From Amblyornis subalaris (taxonomy: Eukaryota > Chordata > Aves > Passeriformes > Ptilonorhynchidae): DNA of 64,000 bases. Shown here one piece after another: positions 11,780 through 23,946 of the stretch. Numbering within the stretch: the first letter of the stretch is position 1; each line of letters opens with the position of its first letter. Under the pieces are notes generated by a model. The model saw nothing but the letters and a program-made list of their open reading frames with translations, searched no databases and was not told the DNA's origin. Both the position numbers and the translations under genes were made by a program. The DNA is taken from assembly GCA_018881555.1 (NCBI GenBank), contig JACAXG010000107.1:1392406-1456405 (forward strand). Reading direction: 5' to 3'.

Positions 11780-13229
11780 TGGAGGCCAAATTCTATNTTC
11801 AGTTTTTCAGTTCCACTGACGTGCTTAATGTGCCTCTAATTTGCAGCAGAATTGCTAATATCTGAGTCTGAGCTTCTTGGGGGTCGTCAGAAAAAGGANG
11901 GTAATTTTTTTCTACGTTTTTCTTATTGAGTAGATTCTAATTATGACTCTTGACTACCTTGTAATGAAGTCCATGCAATTGTCTAGAACAAACCTATCAG
12001 TGGAATAATAGAGGTTTAATTTGTGTATACTTTCTTTGAGATTTAGAGTTACTTGAGGATTTTTTCACCCTCTCCCATTAAGTCTTTATACATAAAACCT
12101 ACATTAAAAATTTGAAAGCATTTCAGAACTCGTTCTTTTAATGAGAAACAGCTGAAAATGAGGAAAACTGTAATGATTTAGTTTGGACACATTTCTGACA
12201 CTTGGGTTTTTGACAACATTTCCTCTATTCTTAATATCTCAAATNGGACTAGTGGGGAACACAAAAGAAGGCATTTTTAAAGTGAAATAATTGATTGTAT
12301 TGAAAAAGAGGAGGCTGATATCAGAACTGCTCTTCCTCTCATTACTCCTCTTTCGGTGCCAACATTCAACAATATTTAAAATACTTCCTTTAAACCCAAA
12401 GGATGTTAAATACCGAACAGATAAATATCATATATTTTTTATAATTTCATGAAATTATTTTTCATTTATTTGTTAAAGACAGAGATATGTTGGTCGCTTT
12501 GGCTATTTTTTTGAATTTTAACAGATTTCTCTTTGCTTGGGGANCTCAAATGTTCCTCTGTGCTTTGGGCTGTACTCTCCCTCCTGGCACTGTGTGTGGC
12601 AATAGAGGCATGACTATAACCGGTGCCTCAGAAACACTTTTATCCCAAACATCCAATGGAACAAATTAGAAAGCAACTGAAAACCAACATCAATGAAAAG
12701 AACAGACTCTCAAGATGAGCATCAGTCTGATTCCTCACATGCATTTTTTTATTAGACATGTGTCAAGTTAAAAGAGTGGAGACTTGCAATTTGGCAATGC
12801 AAGTGCAAGCCTCAAGTCCCACTTGATCTGTGAAAGTGCTTGTGATTAAGCACTAAATTGGATGCTCAGAACACCCAGGTGTCACTCCCAGGTCATTAGT
12901 TTTCAGTCATTCACTGGATCACTTTGTTCTCAGGTCACTCGCACGGAATAAGTAAGTCTATAAATATTTAGATTTTTAAAAATCTGCTGGCGCCTGTGTC
13001 TCCACTAAATAATTCCCAGCATGCCTGGCAGTCTCTGAGCTGTCTCCAAAGCTGCCACCACTTTGGCAGGGCTCAGTGTTTGACTGCCAGGTCTGCCCAG
13101 GACACATCAGCAAAGTTTTCCTCCATTGTGCATCCCTTGGGGGCCCGATGTGATGAGCACACTCAGAATGAGAACACTGATTTTTTTTCAGTGTAAAGCA
13201 GAGCTGATGATAGGCATTTTTCTGCAAAA
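11780..13229. other. Unique DNA, no gene seen
   Basis: No gene or dispersed repeat recognised. Open frames at 12487-12669 and on both strands at about 12976-13227 have no identifiable domain. The part at 12780-12960 is less AT-rich and carries a CAGGTGTCACT motif, but I see no larger structure. Confidence 0.55.
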
Positions 13230-13290
13230 TATCAGGAGAAAAAAGGAGGAAGAGGAGGAGAAGGAGGAGGCAGAATAGGTGGAGGAGGTG
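13230..13290. repeat. Purine-rich GGA/GAG low-complexity repeat
   Basis: About 60 bases of almost pure purine on the plus strand built from GGA, GAG and AAG triplets (for example at 13245-13272). It is an imperfect trinucleotide repeat with homopurine/homopyrimidine strand bias. Confidence 0.85.
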
Positions 13291-13463
13291 ACACCTACTT
13301 TTATAGAGGGCGCAGAAAGATGTGCAAGACTTTNGAAAGCAAAAAGCTGGGGAGAATCAGAATCTCTTGGGGTAGCNTCCTGGAGTAGGGATCCCTCTGT
13401 TTCTGCTTCAGGGGCTGTTTATGCAATTTATCCAGTGTTTACTGTAAAACGAGTAGACAGGTA

Positions 13464-13770
13464 AATCATGGNATCATAGAGTATGCAGAGTTGAAAAGGG
13501 CCCATCCAGACCATTGAGCCCAACTCCTGGCTCTGTGCAGGACACCCCAATCTCATCCTGTGCCTGAGAGCATTGCCCCAAACACTTCTTGAGCTCTGTC
13601 AGGCTCAGTGCTGTGACCACTTCTTGAGGAGCTGTTCCAGTGCCCAGTCACCCTCTGGGTGAAAAACCTTTTCCTGATAGTCAACCTAAATCTCCCCTGA
13701 CTCAGCTTTAGGCTGTTTCCTTGAGTCCTGTGCCTGGTCGGGAGAGTGAAGGGACCAGTACCTGCCAGAG
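13464..13770 (-). mobile_element. CR1 LINE 3' region, different subtype
   Basis: On the minus strand this is about 300 bases of CR1. The plus strand gives 'aatcatggnatcatagag', 'cattgagcccaactcctgg', then 'gagctgttccagtgccc', 'ggtgaaaaaccttttcctga', 'caacctaaatctcccctga' and 'tttccttgagtcctgtgcc'. The middle section differs from the CR1 ends at 144 and 8004, which points to another CR1 subfamily. Frames at 13553-13888 (minus) and 13746-13931 (plus) are by-products of this element. Confidence 0.92.
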
Positions 13771-16335
13771 ATCCTGAGGACACCACTGTGCTAAAGGCAC
13801 TAGGACAACCTAGAAGTATTATGTCATGTTTTGCAGAAGTTTTATATAGGTTGGGGTACTCCGAACTTGCAGAAAGTTTTCCCCTCACTGAGGAAATATT
13901 TTCAATATCCTGCCATTATTATCTAAAATAATTATGAGGAAAAAAAAAAGCTTGCCTTACCCCTGCTTCACAACAACTTTGATGCTGAAGAGGCGATTTC
14001 TTGAAAATACCTAATTAAAAAATGCAGAAAAGGGCAATGAATGAATTATCCCTGTAGTTTTATGAAGTCAAAAAATAATCAGTGCCAAATTAAGAAGTTA
14101 TCTCTTGTATAATTTTATAATTATAGGGGAGACTTACACCAGCCTGCCCCTGGCATCAACTTTGTCTCTTATTTCATCACTTAGGCTTCAACACTGTCTT
14201 TTCCTTTCTATGCTAAACAATCAGGGATATTTCTCATTTTCGAAGACAATCAGCATAAGCTGGTAAGAGGGCAGCTGCAAATTTTTCAGAAATAATGAGC
14301 AGAGAATTTATGCATTGTCTAGGCTCTACAGTGCCTGAATGGTGCTTGCGATCTCCTTGCTATTGCACTGTGTTTTTCTTTTGGTTTTACTAAACATCTC
14401 AGCCCAAGTGACAGAGATTGCTCCAGAAGAGACATTCTGCTCTGCTGCACGTGCAAGTGCATGGACCCACATGCATCTGTGAGATTTTAAAGCTCCTCTT
14501 CTCGACTTTGGCCAGCTTTAGTCCCTTTTCTATGGAGATCTCATCCTTGGATCCCTATCTTCTGGTCATAGGCTCCAGCATTTGGGCTCCAAATGCACCT
14601 TCCTCTCGGATCTCTGTTCACACTCCGTGCAGTAACTGCTGCTTTTCTCCGTCATGAGTGCCAAGCTCGTCACGTCAGGATGTGTTTCTGCATCTGGAAC
14701 AGGAAGCCTAAATTTTTTCTCTGTCTGGGCTGTTGTGAGCAGTGCTGGCTGGAGAAGTGAGATCTGATGCTAAAAACAGAGGCAAGTCAGTGGGAGCTGG
14801 TGCTCTGGTGCTCTCTGTCTGCACAAAGGCTTAACATGAGATGAGGGAAGGAATTTGCCGCAGAAAGATTGGAGTTGTTTTTGCATGATGCTTTGGAGTG
14901 CCTTATACACCATTTGCCTTTGCTTGGAAATTTTTGAGTTATATCCAAGTGATTTACGAGCTCTTACTAATGTGCAGAGCCAAATAACTCAAACTAAACC
15001 ATTATAGTAAAATCAAACAATAAACTTTTCATCAGTTTACCAAGATTGTAGACATTAAACTCTAGAAATGCCTTTTGAAAAGGTATAGTTTGGTGTGTTG
15101 CCAGTATTACTATCTCAAATCTTTTTATGGATTTCTTGATTTTTAGAGTCCTATCGACAATACATTGATCCACACTACTTTGGCCACACCAGGTTTTGCC
15201 ACTGAAGCACCCTATAAATATTTTGGAAATTAACACCAGATTCATTAGTCCAACTTCAAAATAATTCTGTTCTGTAAATGAAACTCACTTTTTATCATTA
15301 GGTGACCATAGAAAGGATTGAAATCAGCAGCTGAAAGCAATTCAGAAGACAGCTCTCATTTTCAAAATGTGCTCACCAAATTAGGTGCTTTGCCCATACA
15401 CATAACCAGGTTAAACAGGGGCAAAGATGTATGAGATTAATGTTATTTGAATTTTGGAATTATGGCAAATCATGGAGTTCCTTTGAGATCAAGATCCCTT
15501 TCTGTGCATAACGAGATTCTCCACCCTAGAGAATTTATAAATTAAGCAGACAAGCCTTCCAAAAAAAAAAAAAAGAAGAAAGAAAATTCTTTTGGACCTG
15601 CGAAAGCAGCTGGAACGACCTTTGAAGGGTTCACAGTTTTCTGGCAGGAAGTCTTGGAAGTCAATTCTAATGCTCCTAAATTTCCAAACCACTGTCCTGT
15701 CATCCAGAACATAAATATTTATTATTACCATACCAGTCATGTACNTCTGCCATTTGTTGGCTGCAGTGCACACATACTGACACAGGACTTTTCAAAGAAA
15801 TTAATGGGGTGGAATTTTGGTGCCAGAGGGTAAAAGTCTGTGTNTGTCTGATCCCGATGGCTCCTTCACCAGTCTTCCTCCATAGACATTACGTGAGTAG
15901 ATNGAAGGAGAGCAAAGTGGTTTATCAAAAACTCAAGTAAATGTCTAGTCTGTCAGTCCAAATGTTAATAAATTCCCAATTTGATATTTTGGTTGTGAAA
16001 TTGCTGAATCTGGGGTTTTGCATTGTTTGTGGGGGTTTTATCTGGTTTTTTTTTTTTTCATTGGTTTGTTCGATTTGTTTTATCTGTTGCTGCTTTTGGT
16101 TTGGTTTTTTTATTTTTCTTTGTTTTGTTTTGATTTTTTTTCCCCTGGACATATCTGAATTCTTTTAGTTTATTCTCATGTGCATGCTCAGCAAGGAATT
16201 TTTTGTGTTTTCATGCTTTTCATCCTTCAAGCACAGAAAAGAATTACAGGAACATAAGCTAAATTCAGATTCAAGAGACTAAGGATTTGTGAAAGACATT
16301 ATTCCTGATATTATCATATAATTGGAGGGAAAAAA
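13771..16335. other. Unique DNA with A-rich and T-rich tracts
   Basis: No gene is evident. There is an A-rich run with GAA units at about 15559-15590 and a long T/G-rich tract annotated separately at 16018-16145. Frames at 14418-14657, 14994-15245 and 15489-15773 have no recognisable content. The stretch 14430-14830 is moderately GC-richer but featureless to me. Confidence 0.55.
16018..16145. repeat. T-rich, TTTG/GGTTT low-complexity tract
   Basis: About 125 bases dominated by T with G spacers (TTTGGTTTGG, TTTTGTTTTG). Its complement is an AAC/AAAAC-rich strand like that at 10855-10965. It generates overlapping 75-codon frames on both strands that are compositional artefacts. Confidence 0.85.
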
Positions 16336-16339
16336 AATT

Positions 16340-16492
16340 GTGAGGATGTCAAAGAATTGGAACAGGTTGCCCAGAGAAGTTGTGCATGCCCCATCCCTGG
16401 AATGTTCAAGGCCAGGCTGGATGGNGCTTGGAGCAACTTGGTCTAGTGGAAGGTGTCCCTGCCCATGGGAGGGAGGGGTTGAAACAAGATGA
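16340..16492 (+). mobile_element. CR1 LINE, 5'-truncated 3' end
   Basis: Sense CR1: 'ttggaacaggttgcccagag', 'tgccccatccctggaa', 'caaggccaggctggatgg', 'ggtctagtggaaggtgtccc' and 'tgcccatgggagggaggg'. The copy loses similarity after 'gatgatcaggggtgaag', so the terminal octamer repeats are missing or replaced. No coding sequence remains. Confidence 0.93.
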
Positions 16493-19400
16493 TCAGGGGT
16501 GAAGTNGATTTCTAGACTTGAAGTTAATTTCTAGACTCCATCCAATGTATTTACTAGAGCTCCATAAGAGTAGAAGGTTAGACTCCTAGCAAATATATAT
16601 AGACATATAAATATATGAACACATAAAACAAATATATACATTGTCACTTGCCCAGGAATTATAAATGATAAATTGATAACACTGGTTAATTGAGGTTTTT
16701 AGAGGTCATCACGACAGCTTGAATTCTTTGCGATATCAAAGTGCAAGTAGCTTCTACCTTTAAGTGGCCACTGGTTCCACTTGTGATTCCTGGTGTCACT
16801 GAGGAATGACTGTAGCAATGAAGAATGTGTTGTGTTTAATCTGGTTTGAGCTTTATCAACAGTAGGCTTAATTAAGATCCGGTGACAGAGCCTCTCACTG
16901 GAAGCAATATAGCAGTCAGGGTGAACACAGTTTGGCACTCCTGAATGGATGTGTCAATCTGGCATCTTCCTGTGCATAACAGAAACACATTTATCCTACA
17001 AATAACTCAGTGGTAATAAAAATGGATCTCAGTATGTTTTTAAGGTTATTTTCCAGAGTCAAAATATATTTGTTTTATTAGCATTTGTAAAGAGTTATGA
17101 AAGATCTGAAGAAAAGATGCTAAGATACATGCAATTTTGTGTGGATTAATGATTAATTTTTAACTTCTTGGCTCTTCTCTGTCAAGCGTCACTTTAAACA
17201 TACATTTAGGTGATTAATTAATTNCCATAATCTCAGCATTCGTGCATCATTTTGATATGCACTGATCTGATCAATTTTATGCTANGAAGTAAATTACACC
17301 TGTTCCTAAATAACACTTTTAATACATATTAAGACCAAGGGGCTGACACAATTCTAGTTTTTAGTTCTATGCACTAATTAAATTTGTTCAGCTCAAACTT
17401 AAACATCTGTGTCTGACTAGAAGCTTATTTCTTTCCAGGTAATTTTTAAGGGGGAAAGAGCTGGAATGGGAATGAAGGGGAAGCTACGAAAAGAGAATCT
17501 GATAATTAAAAGTAACAAAATTTGCCTTATTTTTTTTTCTGTAGAGTTAACCCAGGAGGTGTCACACTGGACTAGAGAAGCTGAACTGGTGTGATTTATT
17601 CCTGCATGTTGCAGGAGGAAAGGGAGAAAGTTTGATCTGGTGCTGCTGCGGAGACAGAGGGAGCAGCACCGGCCCCAGAGTAATGACACCAGTGGATGAA
17701 TTCAACCAGCAGAGAAAATGTGCCTGCTTATGAGTGACAGGGCAGACACAGCTCCTTTCTCACAGTCAATGCTGCTGTTACCCAGCATTTCCATCTCTGC
17801 AGCAGACTGAGCAGATGTGGCTCCTGAATTTCCTTCCCGGTGCCCGAGTGCTTTCCTTACGAGCTCTGTGTGTGAACAGACTCTCAGAAACACCGGCTCT
17901 GCTAACAGGGTCCTGAGGCTGCCCTTGCCCCCTCTTATTTCCACACTCTTTTCAGTTTCTTACATCCAGCACTCCCCAGGACTCAGCCTCCAATGGAGTT
18001 TAAACTCAGAATAGTAGAAAGATTTCTAAATACAGCTGGACAAAAGACAAAATCAAAAAATGCAGGTCAGTCTTGACCCTGCATTTGATATCGGGAGCAT
18101 CCCGAAGCACGGGAGATTTTGAGACTGTGTCTCAGCCAGGGAACTAAAATAGTGGCTGATTTTATATGGGTTACAGCTCCAGCACTGGTATCCTATAAAT
18201 AACTCACAGATGTCATTTGAATTACAGTCTTCTGCAAATAGGGGGGCTGCAGGCATACCCAGCAGCCTGTTAACAAGGAGATGACAAGCTTCAGGCATCT
18301 AATTGCTTTAGCTCGTCACCAGTAAGACACTTGCAGTCCTACAGCTAATCTGACCAGCAATTGACTGAAAATTGAATCNAAACCAGTAGAGTTATTTCGC
18401 TGGCTTCAAAGGCCTGTCCACTTCCAGAAAGAAACCCCAACCCTCTATCTGTTCAGCCAGCTGCCATGCAAGAGAGCCAAAAGCTTTTGTGAATTTTCTT
18501 AGCGCTTTTTCCTTAGCACCTGATGTCTGCACAGAACAGTCCAAATATATGAAGCTAATTGCATTTCCAAATGCAAGGCAGACAGATTACTAAAATACCT
18601 TCAAAAAAAACAAACCAACCCACCACCAGACCTTGTCCTGCAGTTTTGAGAAGCAGGATAAGGGAACAGGACCAAGCACGTATAATCCAACATGTTGTTA
18701 TATTACAGTAGCTCTAGCGAGTTGCACTGACACAAGATGCTTAACTGTGTCAAGCAGGATTGACATTTCAAGGGTGTGTGCTCTTTTTCTCCAGAAAATA
18801 TCACTAAAAGATTATCCTGAAACCACGAATCTGAAGAACCGAGTGAATCTTTTGTCTCGCACAGATGTGACAGGGACCCTTTGAAGCCAAAACCACATAG
18901 ATAAGAGGCAGGGAGAAAGGGAAAATAACCTTCCTATTTCCATGTACTGCTGGAGAAGGCTCAAGTCTGCAACTTCAACTCTGTCCTATCACCACTGACC
19001 TCATGGGATTTTCTCCCCATCAGTGGGATCGCTCAGGGAAGAGGACACTGCCCAAGTCTTTCCCCGTATTTCAAAATTATAACAAACTGATGCTCACATA
19101 ATTTTCTGCTGAAAACACTGAATTTTTTGAAACTTTTAAAGACAAATGTTGCAATTCAGTTTTTCCCCACAAGAGTAGGAATTTCCTGCAGTCTAATCCC
19201 TTTGTCCTGGAAACTGCTTCTCTTCATGATAATCAAATGCATTCCTCATTTCCACTACAAGCATCAGATTGGAAATGCCAGCCCAGCAGAACACCAAACA
19301 CGTGTCCAATTTAAACACATAACTGGTCCAACTGAAGTGAATTGGACTTTCCAAACACCTCATGTTATGTCTTAGAAGCACAAGAACTGCTTACAAGTAC

Positions 19401-20385
19401 AACATTTTACAGGATCCTTCTCATACTCCACGTCTTCCTAACTCCACCTTTCTCACAAAAAGCAGCTTATTGGATGTGCTGTTTTCCTACTGCTGCACTG
19501 TCCTGAAAGCTTGAGGAAATTATGCTACAAACTCATTGAAATCCTTTGTTGCTTTCAGTGACCATGTAAACCCTGTTCTCTATTCACAGTGAGGAGCTAA
19601 AATGGTAAACACTCTGCCTCGAAGAAATTAAGATATGTAAACACATTCATTCCCCATCAACAGGCTTAGCCTGTTGTGAACCCACAGAACATTTCTATAT
19701 CAATAGAATTGCACAATTGTGTGCTTTCCTTTCCAGCAGTGCAAACTTAGGTTCTATCATTTTCATCATTCTCAAATACACACAGATATTCAGCACAATG
19801 CCTTTGGTACTCTGCACTGCTCTGAGCTTCATTGTCACCTTCCACATTGAGTAGCTGAGGCTCTTTAGAAAAAGGAAAGGACACAGCAGAAGCTGGAAAA
19901 TATTTATAAAGAATGGGTATGGTCAAAAACCTTTGATATAAAAAAAATAAACCATTATATTTAGCAAATGTTTCACTTGCTGGTAGAAAAGTCTCTCTCA
20001 GGGCAAGAAGAAAGCAAGAGCCTTTCTCTCTTTCTTGTAGACTTCAATGGAAAAAAAGAAAGAAAGCTTCCTTCAGGTTTTTAAAGTTCCTAATAAGAAG
20101 TGTTTGAATGTCTATTGTAATTTGAACAAATGTCTTATTGTCTAAATAAAACAGACTCCACAAGAAACACTTCCTCTATTATGGATTTTTGAAAGACTGA
20201 AGGTGATTTTTTTCCCCCTCTTGGCTGTATCTGTTGTCCTTCCTTCAATATTAGTGCTGACACTTCTCTATTAACTCATTAAGTGCTTGTGACACTGGAT
20301 ACAAAGACTCCATAATTACTAACCTCACAATTCCACTTGAAGATTTCCACCAAGGCTGAAGTGTCTTGTTTTAGACACTGCACAG
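16493..20385. other. Unique DNA, no gene seen
   Basis: AT-rich sequence. A dense AT run (TATATA/AAATATA) lies at 16590-16640. At 17528-17545 a T-rich tract runs into 'ctgtag', which looks like a splice acceptor, but the sequence after it has stops in all frames within a short distance. The part 17560-17960 is GC-richer and carries overlapping frames with no identifiable domain. Confidence 0.5.
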
Positions 20386-20389
20386 ACAA

Positions 20390-20625
20390 AGGAAAAAACA
20401 GTCCTTGTCCCAGAGAGCATTGTATTTGAAAGGACAAAGCTGACAAAGACAACAAAGAAAGAACAAAGACTTAAACAGATTTGTCCAAGATCATACAACA
20501 GGATTGGAGTTTGTTGGGGTTTTTTTTTCGTTGGTTTTTCTTTTCAGAACAGAGGTCAAACCCAGGTCTGTTGACTTTCCATTAGCTTCTCATCTGCCTC
20601 TTCATAATCCCATATAATTAATCTC
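20390..20625 (-). mobile_element. Ancient CORE-SINE/MIR-like relic, interrupted
   Basis: The plus strand resembles the antisense of a tRNA-derived amniote SINE of the CORE-SINE/MIR type: 'acagtccttgtcccagagag' near 20399, 'ttgtccaagatcatacaaca' at 20481-20500, and 'caaacccaggtctgttgact' near 20557-20576. A T-rich stretch at about 20511-20545 sits between the last two blocks where the family has none, so it is probably a later insertion or expansion. Divergence is high, as expected for an element older than birds. Exact family needs a profile search. Confidence 0.6.
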
Positions 20626-22890
20626 CACCTATTTNAGAGTGTTTGCACTCTCAGGTCACATTCTTCCAAATGGCTTCTAATGGTCAGGTGACACCTTATG
20701 GAATTGTGACCTGCAAGGGCTGGGAAAAAAACTATGGAAGAAAAAACCAAAGTCAAAGAAGTATTGAACTATGGCAATGTCCAGCCAAAACTAGGACACT
20801 GTAGCCTTATTAATTTATAGCAAAGAAAGAATCCATCTCTTAGAGGAAAGAAAATCCTAAAATTCTATATATTTAGCAANGTGTTCTGGTGCTGTTGCAT
20901 TGCCAGGGGCAGGGTCACACAGAGAGCTCCATCCTTCAAGGCTGTGACATNAACCCTAAATAAATGTGGAGGTTTGGGAACCAGTGTGTTAGGACTAGGA
21001 GCTTGCTTTTGTTCAGNTATATGTGATATACAGCTTTAAATATTTAGTTCCCCGTGCCCACTGTTGCGAAGCAGATGGGCTGCAGGTGGTAGGTGGGTTT
21101 GTGGAGATCCCTGTATTTCAGACTCTTTATCCACTATCATCTGTCAAAGAAACCCAGGCTAACACTTGTCAGGAGACACACCTCTCAGCCATCGGGCAAT
21201 TAACATTCTTTCCTTACAGCCAGGATCTCGCAGCTTGAGATGCTCATGGCCTCACTTTCCCCCACTCTGTGAGGTGAAAGGTGCTTGAAAGGTGCAGTCA
21301 AGCCTTGGGGAGAGAATGGCCATGAGGGGAACAGGGGGATGCTCACCTTGTGCCAGAGCATTCAAAGTCAGACTTTCCTTGTATAAGTGCCAAACAGGAA
21401 AAGCAAATAGAAATAATAATTTAAGAATAACAATAATCATCATCATCTTCATAACAGGTCCTTTACCATAACAACCTTGTTTGAGCANGAAAGGGTGAGG
21501 GCTGAGGGCTGTGTCCCTGATTTGATGAAGTGTTTGAGCACAAGCTCTTCACCNGCATTGCAGAAAGTCACGAGCTGATGCGACTTGCTGAGTGACGGTG
21601 CCCAACACCTGGAAGTACTGAGCTGGTTGTCTCTTTGTCCTTTCTCTTTGGACTAATTCTACTCTTTGGACTCCTTTTTAGCAGTAGTGGCTCTCCCTTA
21701 ACATTACCATGATTCAAAGAAACAAATAAAAAAAAAATTTTAAGAAAGGAGCAGTTGGATTAATGGGACTGGTTGGTTTCCATTTGTTTTCCAAAAGAAG
21801 GGGAAGAAAATAAGTATAATTTCATCTTGGCATCTTTTTTTCCTATTTTCTTCAGGCTTTTGCAACAAAATAATACCATTGCATATGTTACCATCTGGGG
21901 AATGATAAATGGCTTCTTTATAAGGTCCAAAAGTGCTATTATTCAATTTTAGAAAATAAAATTATAAAATGAAATAAAAATCCTTCCCAAGAAAAACAGC
22001 TCTGGAATCTTTTCTAGAACTCAGGATAAGTAATACAAGACTTCATTTTGATACACAGAGAAATGATATTTATAACAGTCTGGCCAGATTGCAAACAGAT
22101 GTTGGTAGAAACTGAATCTATTATTAAATTAATTTGCCTTTTCATCCCCAAGAGAGTGCAGAACACAAAACAGATATAGTTAATAAAATAAAGTTTTCCA
22201 AAAAGGTTCAGCATTGGAGCACATGCAATATGACAGTGCCAGAACCATCTTCTTCTCACAGCTCTGGACATAATTGATTAAATATCCCAGTCCTAAGAGA
22301 TTCTGGCCGCAGATGGTTTTAGGGGAAAGTGATTGGCCAGGGTGGGACCATGGGAATATTGCAAGGAGAAAGGACATGAACCAGCAAAGCTGATGTCAAC
22401 CTGTCCATGTCAATCTGCTCCCAGTTGATGGACATGCTCAATGACAAGTCGGTATGGATTGTGATATCCAGGCTTTAGAAAGTGGTTTTAAAGGGGTGAC
22501 TTGCCTGTTAGTGCAGGAAAAGATTTGGTTTTGCTCATGGAGTGGGAATGGTGCATGATACTGCTGAGCATTTCTGGGTGTTTGGGAAGAAATCGCTTCT
22601 GGTGAGAAACTAAGCTGCAATTTGTCACTTTTATTGTTCTTTAGGATAAAGTGGAAGAAACCAGGGAAAATTCACAGGTGCTTAAGAATTGANTTTATGT
22701 CTAGCAGAATGTGATTGTCAGGTTATAGCAACATTCTTACTGCAGGTGTTCAAGCAATGCTAAAAGAAAATGTAAATATAATGTTTAGTGAACAACCAGT
22801 TTATAGAGTTAGACAAGAAACTAGCAAATAATGNTGCATGAGTCTGTGTGCTCAGCTGGCACAAGCCTGGTGTGGGATGGGGAGCAGAAT
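20626..22890. other. Unique AT-rich DNA, no gene seen
   Basis: No gene or dispersed repeat recognised. A short near-repeat of 'ctctttggact' occurs twice at about 21645-21675. Frames at 21252-21452, 21740-21946 and 22014-22377 on the minus strand are not recognisable proteins. Confidence 0.55.
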
Positions 22891-22891
22891 A

Positions 22892-22958
22892 AAGCATAGA
22901 ATGTAAGATCATTTAGGTTGGAAAAGACCTATAAGATCATCGAGACCCACAATAAAAG
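22892..22958 (-). mobile_element. CR1 LINE 3' end, short fragment
   Basis: The plus strand reads 'agcatagaatgtaagatcat' followed by 'ttaggttggaaaagacctat' and 'aagatcatcgagaccc', the reverse complement of a CR1 terminus of the 'ggaaaagacc...atcgag' subtype. It ends within about 65 bases. Confidence 0.85.
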
Positions 22959-23150
22959 AGACCCCTAATTCAGCATAGGGAGANAAATATCTGCTACTGT
23001 ATTAGAGCTACTGGTGCCCTGCCTGGGTCATTATGCCAATTAATAAAAAACCCACTAAAGTAGAGATTTCACTGAACACTGTGTATTTCNTGGTACAGAG
23101 TGGAGTTCACCCTTTGGGGTCTGCTTGAAGTCCCTGCAGATTTAAAAGTC

Positions 23151-23737
23151 TGGGATGGGTTGACCTTGGCTGGATACTGGGTGCCCACTAAGCCTCTCTA
23201 TCACTCCATTCCCCTTTGTGAGCTGGACAGGGCAGAGAAAATAAGATGCAAGACAACTCGTAGGTGAAGCTTACTAAAGTTGAGACAAGTTTACTAAAGC
23301 AAAAGTGAGAGGTTGTGTGCACACAGGCAAAGACAGAAAAAAGCATCAGCAAGCAATATCCNGCCACATCACAGGAAGCAGGGCTTCCTCACATGGAGCA
23401 GTTGGTCTGGAAGGCAAACTTTGTAAATAAAGAATGGCCCACCTTCNTCCTTCTTTTCTTAGCTTTTATATCTGAGCTGATGTCATAAGATATGGAATGT
23501 CCCTCTGGTCATTTCGGGTCAGCTGTCCTGGCTGTGTCCCTTCCCAGGATCTTGCCCACTCCCATCCTGCTGGTGAAGGGGGAGTGTTGGAGAGGCAGAG
23601 CTGGTGCTGTGCCAGCAGNGCCCAGCAGTGCCCAAATCCTGGTGTGTTATCAGCACCTCTCTGGACACCAGTGCACAGCACAGCACTGGCAGGGCAGCTC
23701 TGGGGAGAGGAACTCCAGCTCAGCCAGGCCCAGTGCA
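23151..23737 (-). mobile_element. Near-complete solo LTR of a common avian ERV family
   Basis: I recognise this block as a high-copy bird LTR lying antisense. The plus strand begins 'tgggatgggttgaccttgg' (U5 end), has 'gacagggcagagaaaataag', a degraded polyadenylation region 'agtttactaaagc' near 23288, a TATA box (minus TATAAAAG, plus about 23463-23469), the conserved U3 block 'gggtcagctgtcctggctg' at 23516-23534 and 'ggatcttgcccactcccatc', and closes with 'cagccaggcccagtgca'. Length is about 587 bases with TG...CA-type ends. No convincing target duplication is visible and no internal region adjoins. The long frames at 23466-24025 on both strands lie mostly inside it and are not host genes. 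Subfamily name not assigned. Confidence 0.88.
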
Positions 23738-23888
23738 GTTCTGATAAGAAAATCTCAGGCTGGAGTGATTCCTGCATTTTGGAGTGCTGCTTTGGATAGA
23801 CCCTTGAGCAGGTGTCTGATGGAAGTACATGCTTACCCCCAAAATGCCAGTGAGATGACAACTCATTTACAGTTTTACTCAGCCAGAT

Positions 23889-23946
23889 CATCTCTTGGAT
23901 TGGATTTGTTCATCTCTTGGATTGGATTTGTTCATCTCTTGGATTG
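23889..23946 (+). repeat. 22-base minisatellite, about 2.6 copies
   Basis: The unit 'catctcttggattggatttg' plus TT (22 bases) occurs at 23889-23910, again exactly at 23911-23932, and partly at 23933-23946 before diverging. The identical copies suggest a recent tandem duplication. Confidence 0.95.

Noticed and set aside
17528..17720. Possible exon after a polypyrimidine tract and TAG
   Set aside because: Stops appear soon in every frame and no donor site pairs with a coding reading.
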